Shown: positions 1-9,704, numbered from the stretch's first letter. The stretch: DNA of 64,000 nucleotides from Thiobacillus sp. (GCA_019459055.1 JAIBEI010000007.1:62001-126000), one strand, 5' to 3'. The notes: a model not told the origin generated them from the letters alone. Numbers and translations are program-made.

Positions 1-1
1 G

Positions 2-301
2 AGCCCGGCCACGCCGCATCGCAATCTCCACCGCAAGCGGGGCTCGGTCAGCGGCAGTCGCCAGCCCGAAGACCAGAACTATTATCACGAGGTCGTGGAA
101 ACCCTCGCCGGCGCCACGGAAATCCTGATCGTCGGCCCAGGCCAGGCCAAGCTCGAGCTGATCAAGCATATCCATTCCCACGACCAGGGCATCTCCGACA
201 AAGTGATCGGGGTGGAAACCGTGGATCACCCGAGCGACGGCCAACTGGTCGCGTTTGCCCGCAAGTATTTCCTTGCCAAGGACAATATGCTGTCGCAGTG
301 A
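2..301 (+). CDS. Translational machinery protein-like (eRF1 domain 3-like), C-terminal part
   Basis: The reading frame is open from the first in-window codon (base 2) to TGA at 299-301, so the gene starts before the window. About 99 codons are visible. The peptide has HRKRGS near its start, then YYHEVVETLAGATEILIVGPGQAK and later FARKYFLAKD. I recall this layout (basic HRK region, ILIVGPG turn, short C-terminal helix) from small proteins annotated as translational machinery protein, which resemble the C-terminal domain of release factor eRF1. The name rests on remembered family resemblance and the function is not established. A terminator hairpin follows within 60 bases. Confidence 0.6.
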   Translation, partial: SPATPHRNLHRKRGSVSGSRQPEDQNYYHEVVETLAGATEILIVGPGQAKLELIKHIHSHDQGISDKVIGVETVDHPSDGQLVAFARKYFLAKDNMLSQ

Positions 302-352
302 TTGCATGATGCCCGGCCAAGGGGCATCGCTTCTTGTATTGTCAGCAGCCTG

Positions 353-377
353 AGCGCCGGTTCCCCGGCGCTTTTTT
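353..377. terminator. Intrinsic terminator between convergent genes
   Basis: AGCGCCGG (353-360) and CCGGCGCT (365-372) form a perfect 8-bp stem with a TTCC loop, followed by six T. It sits between the plus-strand gene ending at 301 and the minus-strand FMN reductase ending at 376. The T run serves the plus-strand gene. Confidence 0.8.
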
Positions 378-945
378 ATGCCCGCTTCAGGGCGGCGGCG
401 GTGTTCACCAGTTCCAGCATCAGGTCATGCAGCCGCGCCGGCGATTTCAACGCGCCGTTTTCCTCGTCGAATGCCTTGTCGGCGCTGGGCAGCGAGAACT
501 GGCCGGGCAGCACCAGCACGCCGAGCGTGTTCAGGATCTGCCGCAGGTGCGGCAGCATGCGCATGCCGCCGAACTGGCCCGGCGAGGCGGCCATGATGGC
601 CGCCACTTTGTTTTGATACGGCACCAGCCCCGATTCGCCCTGCCATTCGCGCGACACCCAGTCGATCGTGTTCTTCAGCAGTGGCGGAATCGAGCTGTTG
701 TATTCCGGGCTGGCAATCAGCAGGGCGCCGTGGCTCTTGAACAGCGCTTTCAGGCGTAGCGCGTTGTCGGGCAGGCCGTCCTTCTCTTCGAGGTCGCCGT
801 TGTAGAGCGGCAGAGGGTAGTCCGCCAGATCGATCAGGGTGACGTCGCCGCCCGCGGCCCGGGTGGCGTCCACGGCCGCCTGGATCAGCTTGCGGTTCCA
901 GGCGTCGCGGCGAATGCTGCCTGAAAAGGCGAGAATCTTGGGCAT
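376..945 (-). CDS. NADPH-dependent FMN reductase (flavodoxin-like fold)
   Basis: A 189-residue protein of the NADPH-dependent FMN reductase / ChrR-type quinone reductase family. Members use NAD(P)H to reduce FMN, quinones or azo and chromate compounds in the cytosol. The phosphate-binding loop GSIRRDAWNRKL lies at residues 9-20, SPEYNSSIPPLLKNTIDW at 79-96, and SPGQFGGMR at 121-129. The start is the ATG at 943-945, preceded by AAGGAC. A GTG-type extension upstream to 993 adds 16 residues without family features. The gene is divergent from a LysR regulator, which suggests the regulator controls it (inference). The true substrate cannot be read from the sequence. Confidence 0.85.
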   Translation of the reverse strand: MPKILAFSGSIRRDAWNRKLIQAAVDATRAAGGDVTLIDLADYPLPLYNGDLEEKDGLPDNALRLKALFKSHGALLIASPEYNSSIPPLLKNTIDWVSREWQGESGLVPYQNKVAAIMAASPGQFGGMRMLPHLRQILNTLGVLVLPGQFSLPSADKAFDEENGALKSPARLHDLMLELVNTAAALKRA

Positions 946-1027
946 GGCGTGTCCTTGCGTCGGAAAGGGGGGGATTGTATCGGTCTTCCGCAAGACCGGC
1001 CGGTTTCAAACCACCTTCGGCTTTAAT

Positions 1028-1100
1028 GTTCAAGGGTTCGGTTCAATATAAACGTGGCTTCTGCCGTGTAAAGCCGGCACAATTCGACCGACTCGTTCAA
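1028..1100. promoter_or_regulatory. Divergent control region with three GTTCAA repeats
   Basis: The 166-base region between the FMN reductase and the LysR gene holds GTTCAA at 1028-1033, 1041-1046 and 1095-1100. The first two are spaced 13 bases apart, followed by an AT-rich ATATAAA stretch. LysR proteins usually bind dyads containing T-N11-A upstream of divergent targets, so these repeats are a candidate operator. No binding data are implied. Confidence 0.3.
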
Positions 1101-1111
1101 TTTTTCCGAAC

Positions 1112-2017
1112 ATGCCGCTCACCCTGGAAGCACTGACCATTCTTGATGCCATCGAACGCCGTGGTTCGTTTGCCCGGGCCGCCGAAGAGCTGGCGCGCGC
1201 GCCGTCGAGCCTGACCTACGCGGTGCAGCAGATGGAGGCCGGCCTCGATGTGCTGCTGTTCGACCGCTCCGGCCACCGTGCGCGTTTCACCCCGGCCGGC
1301 CGCGTATTGCTGGAGGAAGGCCGCGCCCTGCTGGCCGCGGCCAACGCGCTGGTGCACAAGACCCGGCAGGTTGCGGGCGGCTGGGAGACGGGTTTTACGG
1401 TCGCGGTCGAGGGCATTTTGCCGATAGCGCCGCTGCTGCCGCTGCTCGACGCGTTTTATCAGCTGGGTCAGGCCACCGAGGTCAAGCTGCGCCACGAAGT
1501 GCTGGCGGGCGGCTGGGACGCGCTCGCCGCCGGCCGCGCCGATCTGGTGATCGCCGGCGGCGACGCGCCCGCCGGCGGCGGCATCCGCAGCCGCGCGCTG
1601 GGCCGCATCGAATTCGTGTTCTGCGTGGCGCCGCAGCATCCGCTGGCGCGCGTCAACAAGCCGCTCGATCAGGCCGACATCGCGGCGCACCGTGCGGTGG
1701 TGATCGCCGACACCGCGCGCAACCTGCCGCTGCACAGCGCGGGCTGGCTGCAGCAACAGCCGCGCCTGACGGTGGCCGACCTGCCGAGCAAACTCGCGGC
1801 CCAGCAGGCCGGGCTGGGGGTGGGGTCGCTGCCGCGCTGGCTGGCCGACCGCGAAGTGGCCGCCGGGCGGCTGGCAGCGTGCGAATGGGCCGGCGGCAAC
1901 CCGCATGAGACCCTGCACCTGGCCTGGCGCAGCGGCGAAGCGGGGCGGGCGCTCGAATGGTGGACGCGGGCGCTGTCGCAGCCCGGTGTGCTGGCGGAGG
2001 TGCTCGATGCCGACTGA
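1112..2017 (+). CDS. LysR-family transcriptional regulator
   Basis: A 301-residue protein. The N-terminal winged helix-turn-helix covers roughly residues 3-62, with the typical GSFARAAEELARAPSSLTYAVQQME and LFDRSGHRARFTPAGRVLL segments. A periplasmic-binding-protein-like effector domain follows to the end. Length and layout match the LysR family. It is divergent from the FMN reductase, so local control of that gene is plausible. The effector is unknown. The last codons overlap the start of the following S4-domain gene. Confidence 0.9.
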   Translation: MPLTLEALTILDAIERRGSFARAAEELARAPSSLTYAVQQMEAGLDVLLFDRSGHRARFTPAGRVLLEEGRALLAAANALVHKTRQVAGGWETGFTVAVEGILPIAPLLPLLDAFYQLGQATEVKLRHEVLAGGWDALAAGRADLVIAGGDAPAGGGIRSRALGRIEFVFCVAPQHPLARVNKPLDQADIAAHRAVVIADTARNLPLHSAGWLQQQPRLTVADLPSKLAAQQAGLGVGSLPRWLADREVAAGRLAACEWAGGNPHETLHLAWRSGEAGRALEWWTRALSQPGVLAEVLDAD

Positions 2018-2414
2018 CCAAGCCATGCCCGACCGGGCCGGAAAAATGCGGCTCGACAAGTGGCTGTGGGTGGCACGCTTTTTCAAGACGCGCAGCCTTG
2101 CCGGCCAGGCCATCGAACAGGGCCGCGTGAAGCTCGCCGGCGAGCGCGTCAAGCCGGCGCGCGAGATCGGGCCCGGCGCCCGGCTGGATCTTCATGTCGG
2201 CGATGCCGACTGGACCGTCACGGTGCGCGCGCTGTCGATGCAGCGCGGCCCGGCGCCGGTCGCGCAAGCTCTGTACGAAGAAGACCCCGCCAGCCACGCG
2301 CGGCGCCAGCAGCAGGCGAGCGAGCGCAAGCTGGCCGCCAGTCCGGCGGCAACGATCAAGGGCCGCCCCACCAAGCGCGACCGGCGTCTGATTCACCGTT
2401 TCACGGATGAATGA
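2007..2414 (+). CDS. hslR: RNA-binding S4 domain protein, Hsp15 family
   Basis: A 135-residue protein of the Hsp15 family, which binds free 50S subunits carrying stalled nascent chains and aids their recycling. The S4 RNA-binding domain lies at about residues 14-75: MRLDKWLWVARFFKTRSLA, then GRVKLAGERVKPARE. A basic, charged C-terminal tail (RRQQQASERK, KGRPTKRDRR) follows, as is usual for this family. I chose the ATG at 2007, which has GGAGG at 1996-2000 and overlaps the LysR stop. ATGs at 2025 and 2046 are alternatives that keep the S4 domain. Confidence 0.85.
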   Translation: MPTDQAMPDRAGKMRLDKWLWVARFFKTRSLAGQAIEQGRVKLAGERVKPAREIGPGARLDLHVGDADWTVTVRALSMQRGPAPVAQALYEEDPASHARRQQQASERKLAASPAATIKGRPTKRDRRLIHRFTDE

Positions 2415-2493
2415 ATCGCGCCGAATTTCCGGCCGGGTCCCCCGCAAGGCGCGGACAAGCGCATAGAATCGTGGCATCCGCGAATCCTCTTTT

Positions 2494-5400
2494 ATGACTG
2501 TTTTTTCATCGCTTTCCGTGTTCCTGCGCCGCGCGTCGCGCTGGCTGGCCGCCCTGGCTGCGCTGGCCGTACTGGGCTTTGCGACCGCGGCGGCGTTGAT
2601 GTTCTTCTGGGTGTTGCCGAATATCGCCGATCACCGCGACACGGTGGCCAGCCTGATGTCGCGCGCGCTGGGCCAGCGGGTGACGCTGGAGGCGGTGTCG
2701 GGGGTGTGGCAGCAGGCACGCCCCGAATTCCGCCTGCAGGGTGTGCGCCTGTACGACGCGCAGGGTCGCCCGGCGCTTTACTTGCCCGAACTGGAGGCCG
2801 CTTTTGCCTGGCGTTCGCTGCTGGTGCTGGAGCCGCGCTTCAACCGCATCGAGTTGCAGCGACTGACGCTCGGAGTGCGGCGCGCGCGCGACGGCCATTT
2901 CCACGTCGGCGGCATTCCCATCAGCCCGGCCGATCCCGACAGCGGTTTTTCCAGCTGGCTGCTGCGGCAGGGGCGGGTGCACGTCGGCCACGCCACACTC
3001 ACCTGGCAGGACGAGGTGCGTAACGCGCCGCCGCTGATTTTCACCGCGGTCGATTTCACCCTGACCAATGCGCGCCGCACCCACCGCCTGCAGCTGCATG
3101 CCGTCCCCCCGGCCAGCCTGGCCCGGCCGCTGACGGTCGACGCGAAACTGAGCGCACGCGATGCGGACGACCTCAAGACCTGGAACGGTACCCTCGACGC
3201 CAGCACGGCGGAGCTGTCGTTTTCGCATCTGGGCGCCTGGCTGTCCCTGCCGTATCAGCCCCAACAAGGCCAGGGTGCGCTGAAGCTGAAATTCGAGGTG
3301 GCGCGCGGCGCGCTGGGCGGGGTGGCCGCGGAACTGGACCTGCGCGCGATCGAAACATCCCTGGGGGACGGCCTGCCCGCGCTGAAGCTGAGCAAGGTGC
3401 AAGGCCGGGCCGTGTGGCAGCGGGATTCAGACGGTCAGCGCGTGATGCTTGAACACCTGCGCGTGGCGCGGCCGGGCGCCGCCCTGGGGGCGCCGTTCAG
3501 CGTGGGCCTGGCCTGGAACGCCGCGTCACATGAAATCACGGCACAGTCCCTCAGCCTGAGCGGCTGGCAATCGATATTGCCGAGCCTGCCGATGGATGCG
3601 GCGCTGCGTGCGCGCCTGCATGCCCTGCAACCGCAAGGGCGGCTCGACGGCTTGCGCTTGCACTGGCGCGGCACGCAGCCCGGGCTGGACAACTTCAGTA
3701 TTGCGACCCGCTTCAGCGGCCTCGGCGTGACAGCGGCCGGCAGCCAGCCCGGGCTGTCCAATCTCAGCGGGCGCATCGAGGGGGACGCGGCTGCGGGCGT
3801 GTTCGAAATAGACTCGAAACAGCTGAACCTGAGCCTGCCCGACCTGTTCCGTGAACCGTCGTTCGGATTCGACAGCGTGCATGCGCGCGGCAGCTGGAAG
3901 AAGACGTCACGCGGCCGCCGCCTGACCCTGGACGAAATGGCGTTCGCCAATGGGGACATGGCCGGGTCGGCCAAGGGGCGTTACGAGCTGATCGCCGGCC
4001 AGCGCGGCGTGATCGATTTGAGCGTGCATCTGAGCCGCGCCGAGGGCACCGCGGTGTACCGCTATTTCCCGAAAAAAATCGGCGAGCAAACGGTCGACTG
4101 GGTGAGACGGGCCGTCGTGGCCGGGCACTCCGACAATGTGCGGCTGGACCTCAAAGGCGACCTGGCGCAGTTCCCGTTCGAGCAGGGCAACGGCGTGTTC
4201 CGCGTCGATGTGCAGGCCAGAGATGCGGTGATCGACTATGTGCCGGGCTGGCCGCGGATCGAGGGCATTCAGGGGCGCGTGCTGTTCCAGGGCAAGACGA
4301 TGGAGGTGACCTCCAGCCAGGCGCGGATCTACGGGGTGGTGCTGGCGCCGGTGAGGGCCGTCATTCCGGACCTGATCCATCATGAGGAGCAGCTGCATAT
4401 CGACGGCGAGGCCAACGGGCCCATCCAGGATTTCATCCGCTTTGCCAACGCGAGCCCGGTTGGCGACAAGCTGCGGGGGTTCACCCGCGATGTGGATGGC
4501 AGCGGGCCGATGAAACTTGCCCTGAAACTGATGATTCCGCTGCGCCACAACCACGACACCACGCTGGCTGGCCGGCTGTCGTTTCTGGGCGATGCCCTGC
4601 GTCCGGCAGGACTGCCGCAGCTCGACCTGGTGCGCGGCGACATCGATTTCACCGATGACAGCCTGAATGCGAGAAACCTCGGTGCGCAGTTTCTCGGCGG
4701 CCCGCTGCGCATCGACACGGCCACCCGCGATGGCCAGGTGCAGATTCTGGCGCAGGGGCGCGCCACCGCTGTGGGCATATCGCCCTGGCTCGGCGCGGAA
4801 TGGGGCCAGCACTTGTCGGGCCAGGCCGCATGGCGTGGCCGGATTGACCTGGAGCCCGCGGGCGAGCGTGTCCAGATCGAATCCGACCTGGTCGGGCTGA
4901 CGTCCAGTCTGCCCGCGCCGCTGGCCAAGGCCGCTGCGCAGCCGATGCCGTTGCGGGTGATCCACCAGCCGCAGGGCGACGGCCTGCTGAATGAAATGCG
5001 GCTGGGCCACATCGTCAGCGCCGTGTGGCGCAGCACCGCGGCGGGCGGTTTCGGTCGCGGCGAAATCCGTTTTGGCGGGGATGCGCAAATGCCGGCCGAG
5101 CCCGGCCTGCGTCTGGCCGGCAGCGGACGCGGGCTGGACATTTCGGGGTGGGCGGCGCTGCTGCCCGAGGACAACGGCAAGCCGTCCTTGCCGCTTTCAT
5201 CCATCGATATCCGCTTCGATGCGCTCGACCTGATGGGACGGCGCTATCAGGCGGTGCGCCTGCAGGGGCGCACCCGCAACGGCCTGTTGCGCACCCAGGT
5301 GAGCGGGCGCGAACTGGACGGCGTGCTGACCTATCGTCCGGCGGGAGACCAGCCCGCCCGCGTATCGGCGCAATTCAGGAAACTGACCATTCCGGCCGCG

Positions 5401-6270
5401 GCGCCCGCAACCGGTCAGGCGGCGGGCATGAACATGACGGCCACGGATTTTCCGAGCCTGGATGTGACGGTGGAAGACTTTCGTCTGGAGGAACGGCCGC
5501 TCGGGCGGCTGGAGGTGGTGGCGCACGGCGCGCCGCAGGGGCTGGTGATCGATAGCCTGCGGCTCACGCACCCGGACAGCGTGTTCCGCATGAGCGGCCT
5601 GTGGCGCGCCGGCGCGTCGAGCGAAACCCATGCCGAACTGAATCTGAACGTGCTCGACGCCGGCAAGTTTCTGGATCGCTTCGGGTATCCCGATACGCTG
5701 CGGCGCGGCAGCGCGGACATCCAGGGCAATGCCCGCTGGACCGGCTCGCCCGCCGATTTCGCGTTCGACACCCTGGCGGGGCAGCTCGACTTCAAAGCTG
5801 GGAGGGGGCAGTTTCTCAAGATCAACCCCGGCGCCGGTAAGCTGCTCGGCGTGCTGAGCCTGCAATCGCTGCCGCGCCGGCTGAGCTTCGATTTCCGTGA
5901 TATCTTCAATCAAGGCTATGCCTTCGACGATATCGGCGCCACCCTGCGCATCGCGCGCGGCGTGGTTTACAGCGATGATTTCAGGATGCGCGGGCCGGCT
6001 GCCAAGGTCAATATGTCCGGACTGGCCGACCTCAATCAGGAATCGGTGCAGCTGCGGGTGAAAGTGATTCCCACATTGTCCGAAGGCCTGGCCGTGGCGG
6101 GCGCCCTGATCGGCGGGCCATTGGCCGGGGTGGGTGCGCTGGCCGCGCAAAAACTGCTGCGCGACCCGTTTGAGGAAGCCATCAGCCAGGAATACATGGT
6201 GACCGGGGCGTGGCAGGAACCCGATGTGAAAAAGTTGGCCCGGGCCAAAACTGGAACCTCTGAACCTTGA
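2494..6270 (+). CDS. yhdP: YhdP family AsmA-like envelope protein
   Basis: A 1258-residue protein, close to the usual length of about 1250-1300 for YhdP. A single N-terminal membrane segment (about residues 19-45) anchors a very long periplasmic beta-rich region (DUF3971, then AsmA-like C-terminal domain). The C-terminal segment with GRGQFLKINPGAGKLLGVLS, FDFRDIFNQGYAFDDIG and GALIGGPLAGVGALAAQKLL is the most diagnostic part. In enterics YhdP works with TamB and YdbH in phospholipid transport between the inner and outer membranes; here the role is by homology. The nitrilase and tldD genes follow, as in many beta- and gammaproteobacteria, which suggests an operon. Confidence 0.92.
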   Translation: MTVFSSLSVFLRRASRWLAALAALAVLGFATAAALMFFWVLPNIADHRDTVASLMSRALGQRVTLEAVSGVWQQARPEFRLQGVRLYDAQGRPALYLPELEAAFAWRSLLVLEPRFNRIELQRLTLGVRRARDGHFHVGGIPISPADPDSGFSSWLLRQGRVHVGHATLTWQDEVRNAPPLIFTAVDFTLTNARRTHRLQLHAVPPASLARPLTVDAKLSARDADDLKTWNGTLDASTAELSFSHLGAWLSLPYQPQQGQGALKLKFEVARGALGGVAAELDLRAIETSLGDGLPALKLSKVQGRAVWQRDSDGQRVMLEHLRVARPGAALGAPFSVGLAWNAASHEITAQSLSLSGWQSILPSLPMDAALRARLHALQPQGRLDGLRLHWRGTQPGLDNFSIATRFSGLGVTAAGSQPGLSNLSGRIEGDAAAGVFEIDSKQLNLSLPDLFREPSFGFDSVHARGSWKKTSRGRRLTLDEMAFANGDMAGSAKGRYELIAGQRGVIDLSVHLSRAEGTAVYRYFPKKIGEQTVDWVRRAVVAGHSDNVRLDLKGDLAQFPFEQGNGVFRVDVQARDAVIDYVPGWPRIEGIQGRVLFQGKTMEVTSSQARIYGVVLAPVRAVIPDLIHHEEQLHIDGEANGPIQDFIRFANASPVGDKLRGFTRDVDGSGPMKLALKLMIPLRHNHDTTLAGRLSFLGDALRPAGLPQLDLVRGDIDFTDDSLNARNLGAQFLGGPLRIDTATRDGQVQILAQGRATAVGISPWLGAEWGQHLSGQAAWRGRIDLEPAGERVQIESDLVGLTSSLPAPLAKAAAQPMPLRVIHQPQGDGLLNEMRLGHIVSAVWRSTAAGGFGRGEIRFGGDAQMPAEPGLRLAGSGRGLDISGWAALLPEDNGKPSLPLSSIDIRFDALDLMGRRYQAVRLQGRTRNGLLRTQVSGRELDGVLTYRPAGDQPARVSAQFRKLTIPAAAPATGQAAGMNMTATDFPSLDVTVEDFRLEERPLGRLEVVAHGAPQGLVIDSLRLTHPDSVFRMSGLWRAGASSETHAELNLNVLDAGKFLDRFGYPDTLRRGSADIQGNARWTGSPADFAFDTLAGQLDFKAGRGQFLKINPGAGKLLGVLSLQSLPRRLSFDFRDIFNQGYAFDDIGATLRIARGVVYSDDFRMRGPAAKVNMSGLADLNQESVQLRVKVIPTLSEGLAVAGALIGGPLAGVGALAAQKLLRDPFEEAISQEYMVTGAWQEPDVKKLARAKTGTSEP

Positions 6271-6286
6271 TCGTGGAATCTGTTAC

Positions 6287-7231
6287 ATGACGACGAAAAA
6301 ACCAGCAAGCCCCAGCGTGGCGCGGCCCAAAGGCGCCCAAGTCAAGAAATCCGCACCGCAGGCCGGTACCGTGCGCGTGGCGGCGATCCAGATGGCGTCC
6401 GGCCCCAGCGTGCCGGCCAACCTGGCCGAAGCCGAGCAGCTCATCGAGCTGGCGGTCGACGCGGGGGCGCGCCTGGTCGTGCTGCCGGAGTTCTTCTGCA
6501 TCATGGCGATGAAGGATACCTATGTGGTGAAGGCGCGCGAGGCCGAAGGCCACGGCCCGATCCAGACGTTTCTGTCGCGCATGGCGAAGAAACACAAAAT
6601 CTGGCTAATCGGCGGCTCAGTGCCGCTGGAGGCCAGCGTGGCGAACAAGGTGCGCAACAGCTGCCTGGTGTATGACGAGCGCGGCAAGCAAGTGGCGCGC
6701 TACGACAAGATCCACTTGTTCGGCCTCGACCTCGGCAACGAGCGCTATCAGGAAGCCAAGCTGATCGAGCCGGGCGACACGGCCGTCGTCGTCAACAGCC
6801 CGTTCGGCCGCATCGGCCTGTCGATCTGCTACGACCTGCGTTTCCCCGAGCTGTACCGCGCCATGCCTGACGTCGACATCATCGTGGTGCCGTCGGCGTT
6901 CACCGCCACCACCGGGCGCGCGCATTTCGAAACCCTGATCCGCGCGCGCGCCATCGAAAACCTGGCCTACGTGATCGCCCCGGCGCAGGGCGGCTATCAT
7001 TTGTCGGGCCGCGAAACCCACGGCGACAGCATGATCGTCGACCCTTGGGGCGTGGTGCTCGACCGCCTGCCGCGCGGTTCCGGCGTCGTCATCGCCAACA
7101 TCAACCCGGCCTACCAGGCCAGCCTCAGGAAGAGCCTGCCCGCGCTGCAGCACCGCTTCATCCAGTGCCAGCAGATCCAGGTCGACGTGATCGAACGCCG
7201 TGTGGTCGGCAAGCGCGAGCCCACTAAATAA
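6287..7231 (+). CDS. Carbon-nitrogen hydrolase (nitrilase superfamily, Nit1/deaminated glutathione amidase-like)
   Basis: A 314-residue cytosolic amidase. The catalytic triad is visible: Glu68 in VVLPEFF, Lys141 in YDKIHLFG, and Cys181 in [14 protein letters not shown]. This matches the Nit1/YafV-type branch, where members hydrolyse deaminated glutathione or related omega-amides. An N-terminal Lys/Pro-rich extension of about 28 residues precedes the core (VRVAAIQM), so a later start is possible, but no other ATG lies close to the core. The gene sits 16 bases after yhdP and 14 before tldD, a conserved trio. The exact substrate is not determined by sequence. Confidence 0.88.
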   Translation: MTTKKPASPSVARPKGAQVKKSAPQAGTVRVAAIQMASGPSVPANLAEAEQLIELAVDAGARLVVLPEFFCIMAMKDTYVVKAREAEGHGPIQTFLSRMAKKHKIWLIGGSVPLEASVANKVRNSCLVYDERGKQVARYDKIHLFGLDLGNERYQEAKLIEPGDTAVVVNSPFGRIGLSICYDLRFPELYRAMPDVDIIVVPSAFTATTGRAHFETLIRARAIENLAYVIAPAQGGYHLSGRETHGDSMIVDPWGVVLDRLPRGSGVVIANINPAYQASLRKSLPALQHRFIQCQQIQVDVIERRVVGKREPTK

Positions 7232-7245
7232 TTCAGGACACCGCC

Positions 7246-8718
7246 ATGAACCCCACCGATGCCTTTGTTCCCATTCAAACCGCCGAACAGCTGTTCCATT
7301 CCGCCGAAGCCACGCTCTTGACGCCGAACGGGCTGGACGCCGACAAGCTCGCGCCCGTCTTTTCGCGCTTGATGGCGCACGACGTCGACTATGCCGACCT
7401 GTATTTCCAGTACTCGCGTTCCGAAGGCTGGAGCCTGGAAGAAGGCCAGGTCAAATCCGGCAGCTTCAACATCGATCAGGGCGTCGGCGTGCGCGCGATC
7501 TCGGGCGAGAAGACCGCCTTCGCCTATTCCGACGACATCAGCCTCGAAGCTTTGGGCGCCGCAGCCGATGCCACCCGCGCTATCGCGCGCGCCGGGCAGA
7601 ACCGCAGCTTCGGTGTGGTACAACGTGGCGAAGGCCGCCAGCTCTACCCCGCAATCGACCCGCTCGCGAGTTTGCAGGACGCCGACAAGGTCGCGCTGCT
7701 GGAACGGCTGGAGAAGAAGGCCCGCGCCATGGACCCGCGCGTGACCCAGGTGATGGCAAGCCTCGCCTCCGAATATGAAGTGATTTTCATCGCCCGCTCC
7801 GACGGCCACCTGGCGGCCGACGTGCGCCCGCTGGTGCGGTTGTCGCTGCAGGTCATTGCTGAGCAGGACGGCCGTCGCGAGCAGGGCAGCGGCGGCGGCG
7901 GCGGCCGCTTCGACTACAGCTATTTCACCGACGACATCCTGGAAAAATACGCGCGCCAGGCCGTGCACCAGGCCATGGTCAACCTCGACGCCCGCCCCGC
8001 GCCCGCCGGCACCATGACCGTCGTCCTCGGCGCCGGCTGGCCCGGCATCCTGCTGCACGAAGCGATCGGCCACGGCCTCGAAGGCGACTTCAACCGCAAG
8101 GGCAGCTCGGCGTTTGCCGGCCGCATCGGCGAGCGCGTCGCCGCGCCCGGCGTCACGGTGGTCGACGACGGCACCATCCCGCTGCGCCGCGGCTCGCTCA
8201 ACGTCGACGACGAAGGCAACCCCACTCAGCGCACCGTGCTGATCGAAGACGGCATCCTCACCGGCTACATGCAGGACATGATGAACGCCCGCCTGATGGG
8301 CATGCCGATCACCGGCAACGCCAGGCGCGAATCGTTCGCGCATCTGACCATGCCGCGCATGACCAACACCCTGATGCTGAACGGCGACAAGAATCCGGCA
8401 GAGATCATCGCCTCGGTGAAGAACGGCTTGTACGCCGTCAACTTCGGCGGCGGCCAGGTCGACATCACCAGCGGCAAGTTCGTCTTCTCCGCCGCCGAGG
8501 CCTACATGATCGAAGACGGCAAGATCACCTACCCGGTGAAAGGCGCCACCCTGATCGGCAACGGCCCCGAAGTGCTGACCCGCGTATCGATGATCGGCAA
8601 CGACATGGAGATGGATTCGGGCGTGGGTACGTGTGGGAAAGAAGGGCAAAGCGTCCCGGTCGGCGTGGGTCAGCCGACGTTGAGGATCGACGGGCTGACG
8701 GTGGGCGGGACGGCTTAG
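7246..8718 (+). CDS. tldD: Metalloprotease TldD
   Basis: A 490-residue protein of the TldD/PmbA family. With its partner TldE (PmbA) it forms a heterodimeric zinc protease that degrades unfolded peptides and matures microcin B17 and CcdA-type substrates. The zinc motif [11 protein letters not shown] is at 271-281 (His271, Glu272, His276). The C-terminal [21 protein letters not shown] motif is present. A Gly-rich run encoded by repeated GGC codons lies at about residues 215-220. No pmbA is in this window. It is probably the last gene of the yhdP operon. Confidence 0.95.
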   Translation: MNPTDAFVPIQTAEQLFHSAEATLLTPNGLDADKLAPVFSRLMAHDVDYADLYFQYSRSEGWSLEEGQVKSGSFNIDQGVGVRAISGEKTAFAYSDDISLEALGAAADATRAIARAGQNRSFGVVQRGEGRQLYPAIDPLASLQDADKVALLERLEKKARAMDPRVTQVMASLASEYEVIFIARSDGHLAADVRPLVRLSLQVIAEQDGRREQGSGGGGGRFDYSYFTDDILEKYARQAVHQAMVNLDARPAPAGTMTVVLGAGWPGILLHEAIGHGLEGDFNRKGSSAFAGRIGERVAAPGVTVVDDGTIPLRRGSLNVDDEGNPTQRTVLIEDGILTGYMQDMMNARLMGMPITGNARRESFAHLTMPRMTNTLMLNGDKNPAEIIASVKNGLYAVNFGGGQVDITSGKFVFSAAEAYMIEDGKITYPVKGATLIGNGPEVLTRVSMIGNDMEMDSGVGTCGKEGQSVPVGVGQPTLRIDGLTVGGTA

Positions 8719-8755
8719 TGCTGGCTTACTGAAAATACGGCGCGATGCCCGTAGG

Positions 8756-9568
8756 CTATTGAGGCTTATGTGGGATAAGCAAGGATGAGGGTTTTAGCTG
8801 CAGGTCGTTTTTGTATTTCTCAAGCAGCCTAATAAAAGCGACCGCTGAGCCGTGCTCGTCCCATTGATCATGGTCTATGTCGTGTTCAATTGTGTATCGA
8901 GTCAGTTGCTTGTACAACGATGATTTCTGATTGATCAGGATTTCTGCCACTGCTTTGTTCTTGCTGACCAAATCAAGCTGGAAGGTGTGCGTCTCAGCAT
9001 CAAACTCGACAAACACTGACTCGGTAAATGTGTAGCCATCGATTCTGTAATTGTTTTCAGTTATCTCCTTGACCCTCTTGTCAGAATCGGTTCTTTGAAC
9101 GCTCGTTCCGTCGGCAATGAAATAAGCCGTCATGAAACTCCTGAATGGCCGGGCAGTGGCCTCCACGAAAAGGGAGGCCAGGTCTACTGCATCCTCGACC
9201 TCAGCAACTTCTGGGCGGTAATATTCATGCTCGAGGAGGTTCCTCACCTTGACGACTTTTTTGAGAATCCTTGGAGCTAACAATCCCAATTCTTCAACAA
9301 CAACTAGCTTCTCAGGGAAGGTGCGCTTTCGTCTTAAGCCAAATGCCGAGAAAAGATTATCCACCTGACAATCGATGGCGCGCTTTGCATTTGAGAGCGC
9401 GTTAATTTGAAAGTGTTCTAAATCCTGCTTGAGATCCGCGTTGGCGAATCGTAGATAGTCAGCAGGTCGTAGCGCTGTTGTGTGATTAAGCCCTTCAACG
9501 CCTTTAATGTCGAAAATTGGGGCGGACCACTTGGTAACACATGATTTCAGAAAATCAACTGGCGTCAT
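8756..9568 (-). CDS. Uncharacterised protein with HEPN-type Rx4HxY motif
   Basis: A 270-residue protein with no family I can name with certainty. Its bases are clearly richer in A and T than those of its neighbours, which suggests acquisition by transfer. The N-terminal half is predicted mostly helical. At residues 109-116 it reads RNLLEHEY, which fits the Rx4HxY motif of HEPN ribonucleases of the HepT kind (Arg109, His114, Tyr116). Upstream helices (NADLKQDLEHFQINALSNAKRAIDCQVD) are compatible with a HEPN bundle. The C-terminal 130 residues show no motif I know. No nucleotidyltransferase (MntA) partner lies next to it. An RNase or defence role is inference only. Confidence 0.5.
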   Translation of the reverse strand: MTPVDFLKSCVTKWSAPIFDIKGVEGLNHTTALRPADYLRFANADLKQDLEHFQINALSNAKRAIDCQVDNLFSAFGLRRKRTFPEKLVVVEELGLLAPRILKKVVKVRNLLEHEYYRPEVAEVEDAVDLASLFVEATARPFRSFMTAYFIADGTSVQRTDSDKRVKEITENNYRIDGYTFTESVFVEFDAETHTFQLDLVSKNKAVAEILINQKSSLYKQLTRYTIEHDIDHDQWDEHGSAVAFIRLLEKYKNDLQLKPSSLLIPHKPQ

Positions 9569-9704
9569 GCCTCATGACCTCAAAAGTAAAGCCCGCTTAG
9601 GGCGTGTAATCGAAGGGTACTGCGCCGATGTGTGGCGCAATACAAGAAAACACTCAAACCAATCAGTCATCGCTAGCCTGTTTTTGACTTTTTTCCCCTT
9701 ACAG

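Noticed and set aside
1097-2152. Long minus-strand open frame opposite the LysR gene
   Set aside because: Arg- and Pro-rich composition with no motif; it is a high-GC antisense shadow of a clear LysR gene.
3907-5204. Large minus-strand open frames opposite yhdP
   Set aside because: They mirror codon structure of yhdP, have no start signal or family motif, and yhdP is full length and conserved.
7890-7908. GGC codon run in tldD as a phase-variable slippage tract
   Set aside because: Only about five repeats in frame, and a change by whole codons would not break the frame.
7111-8649. 512-codon minus-strand frame opposite tldD
   Set aside because: Composition is His/Gln/Val/Gly-rich as expected from the complement of a high-GC gene, and TldD is unmistakable on the plus strand.
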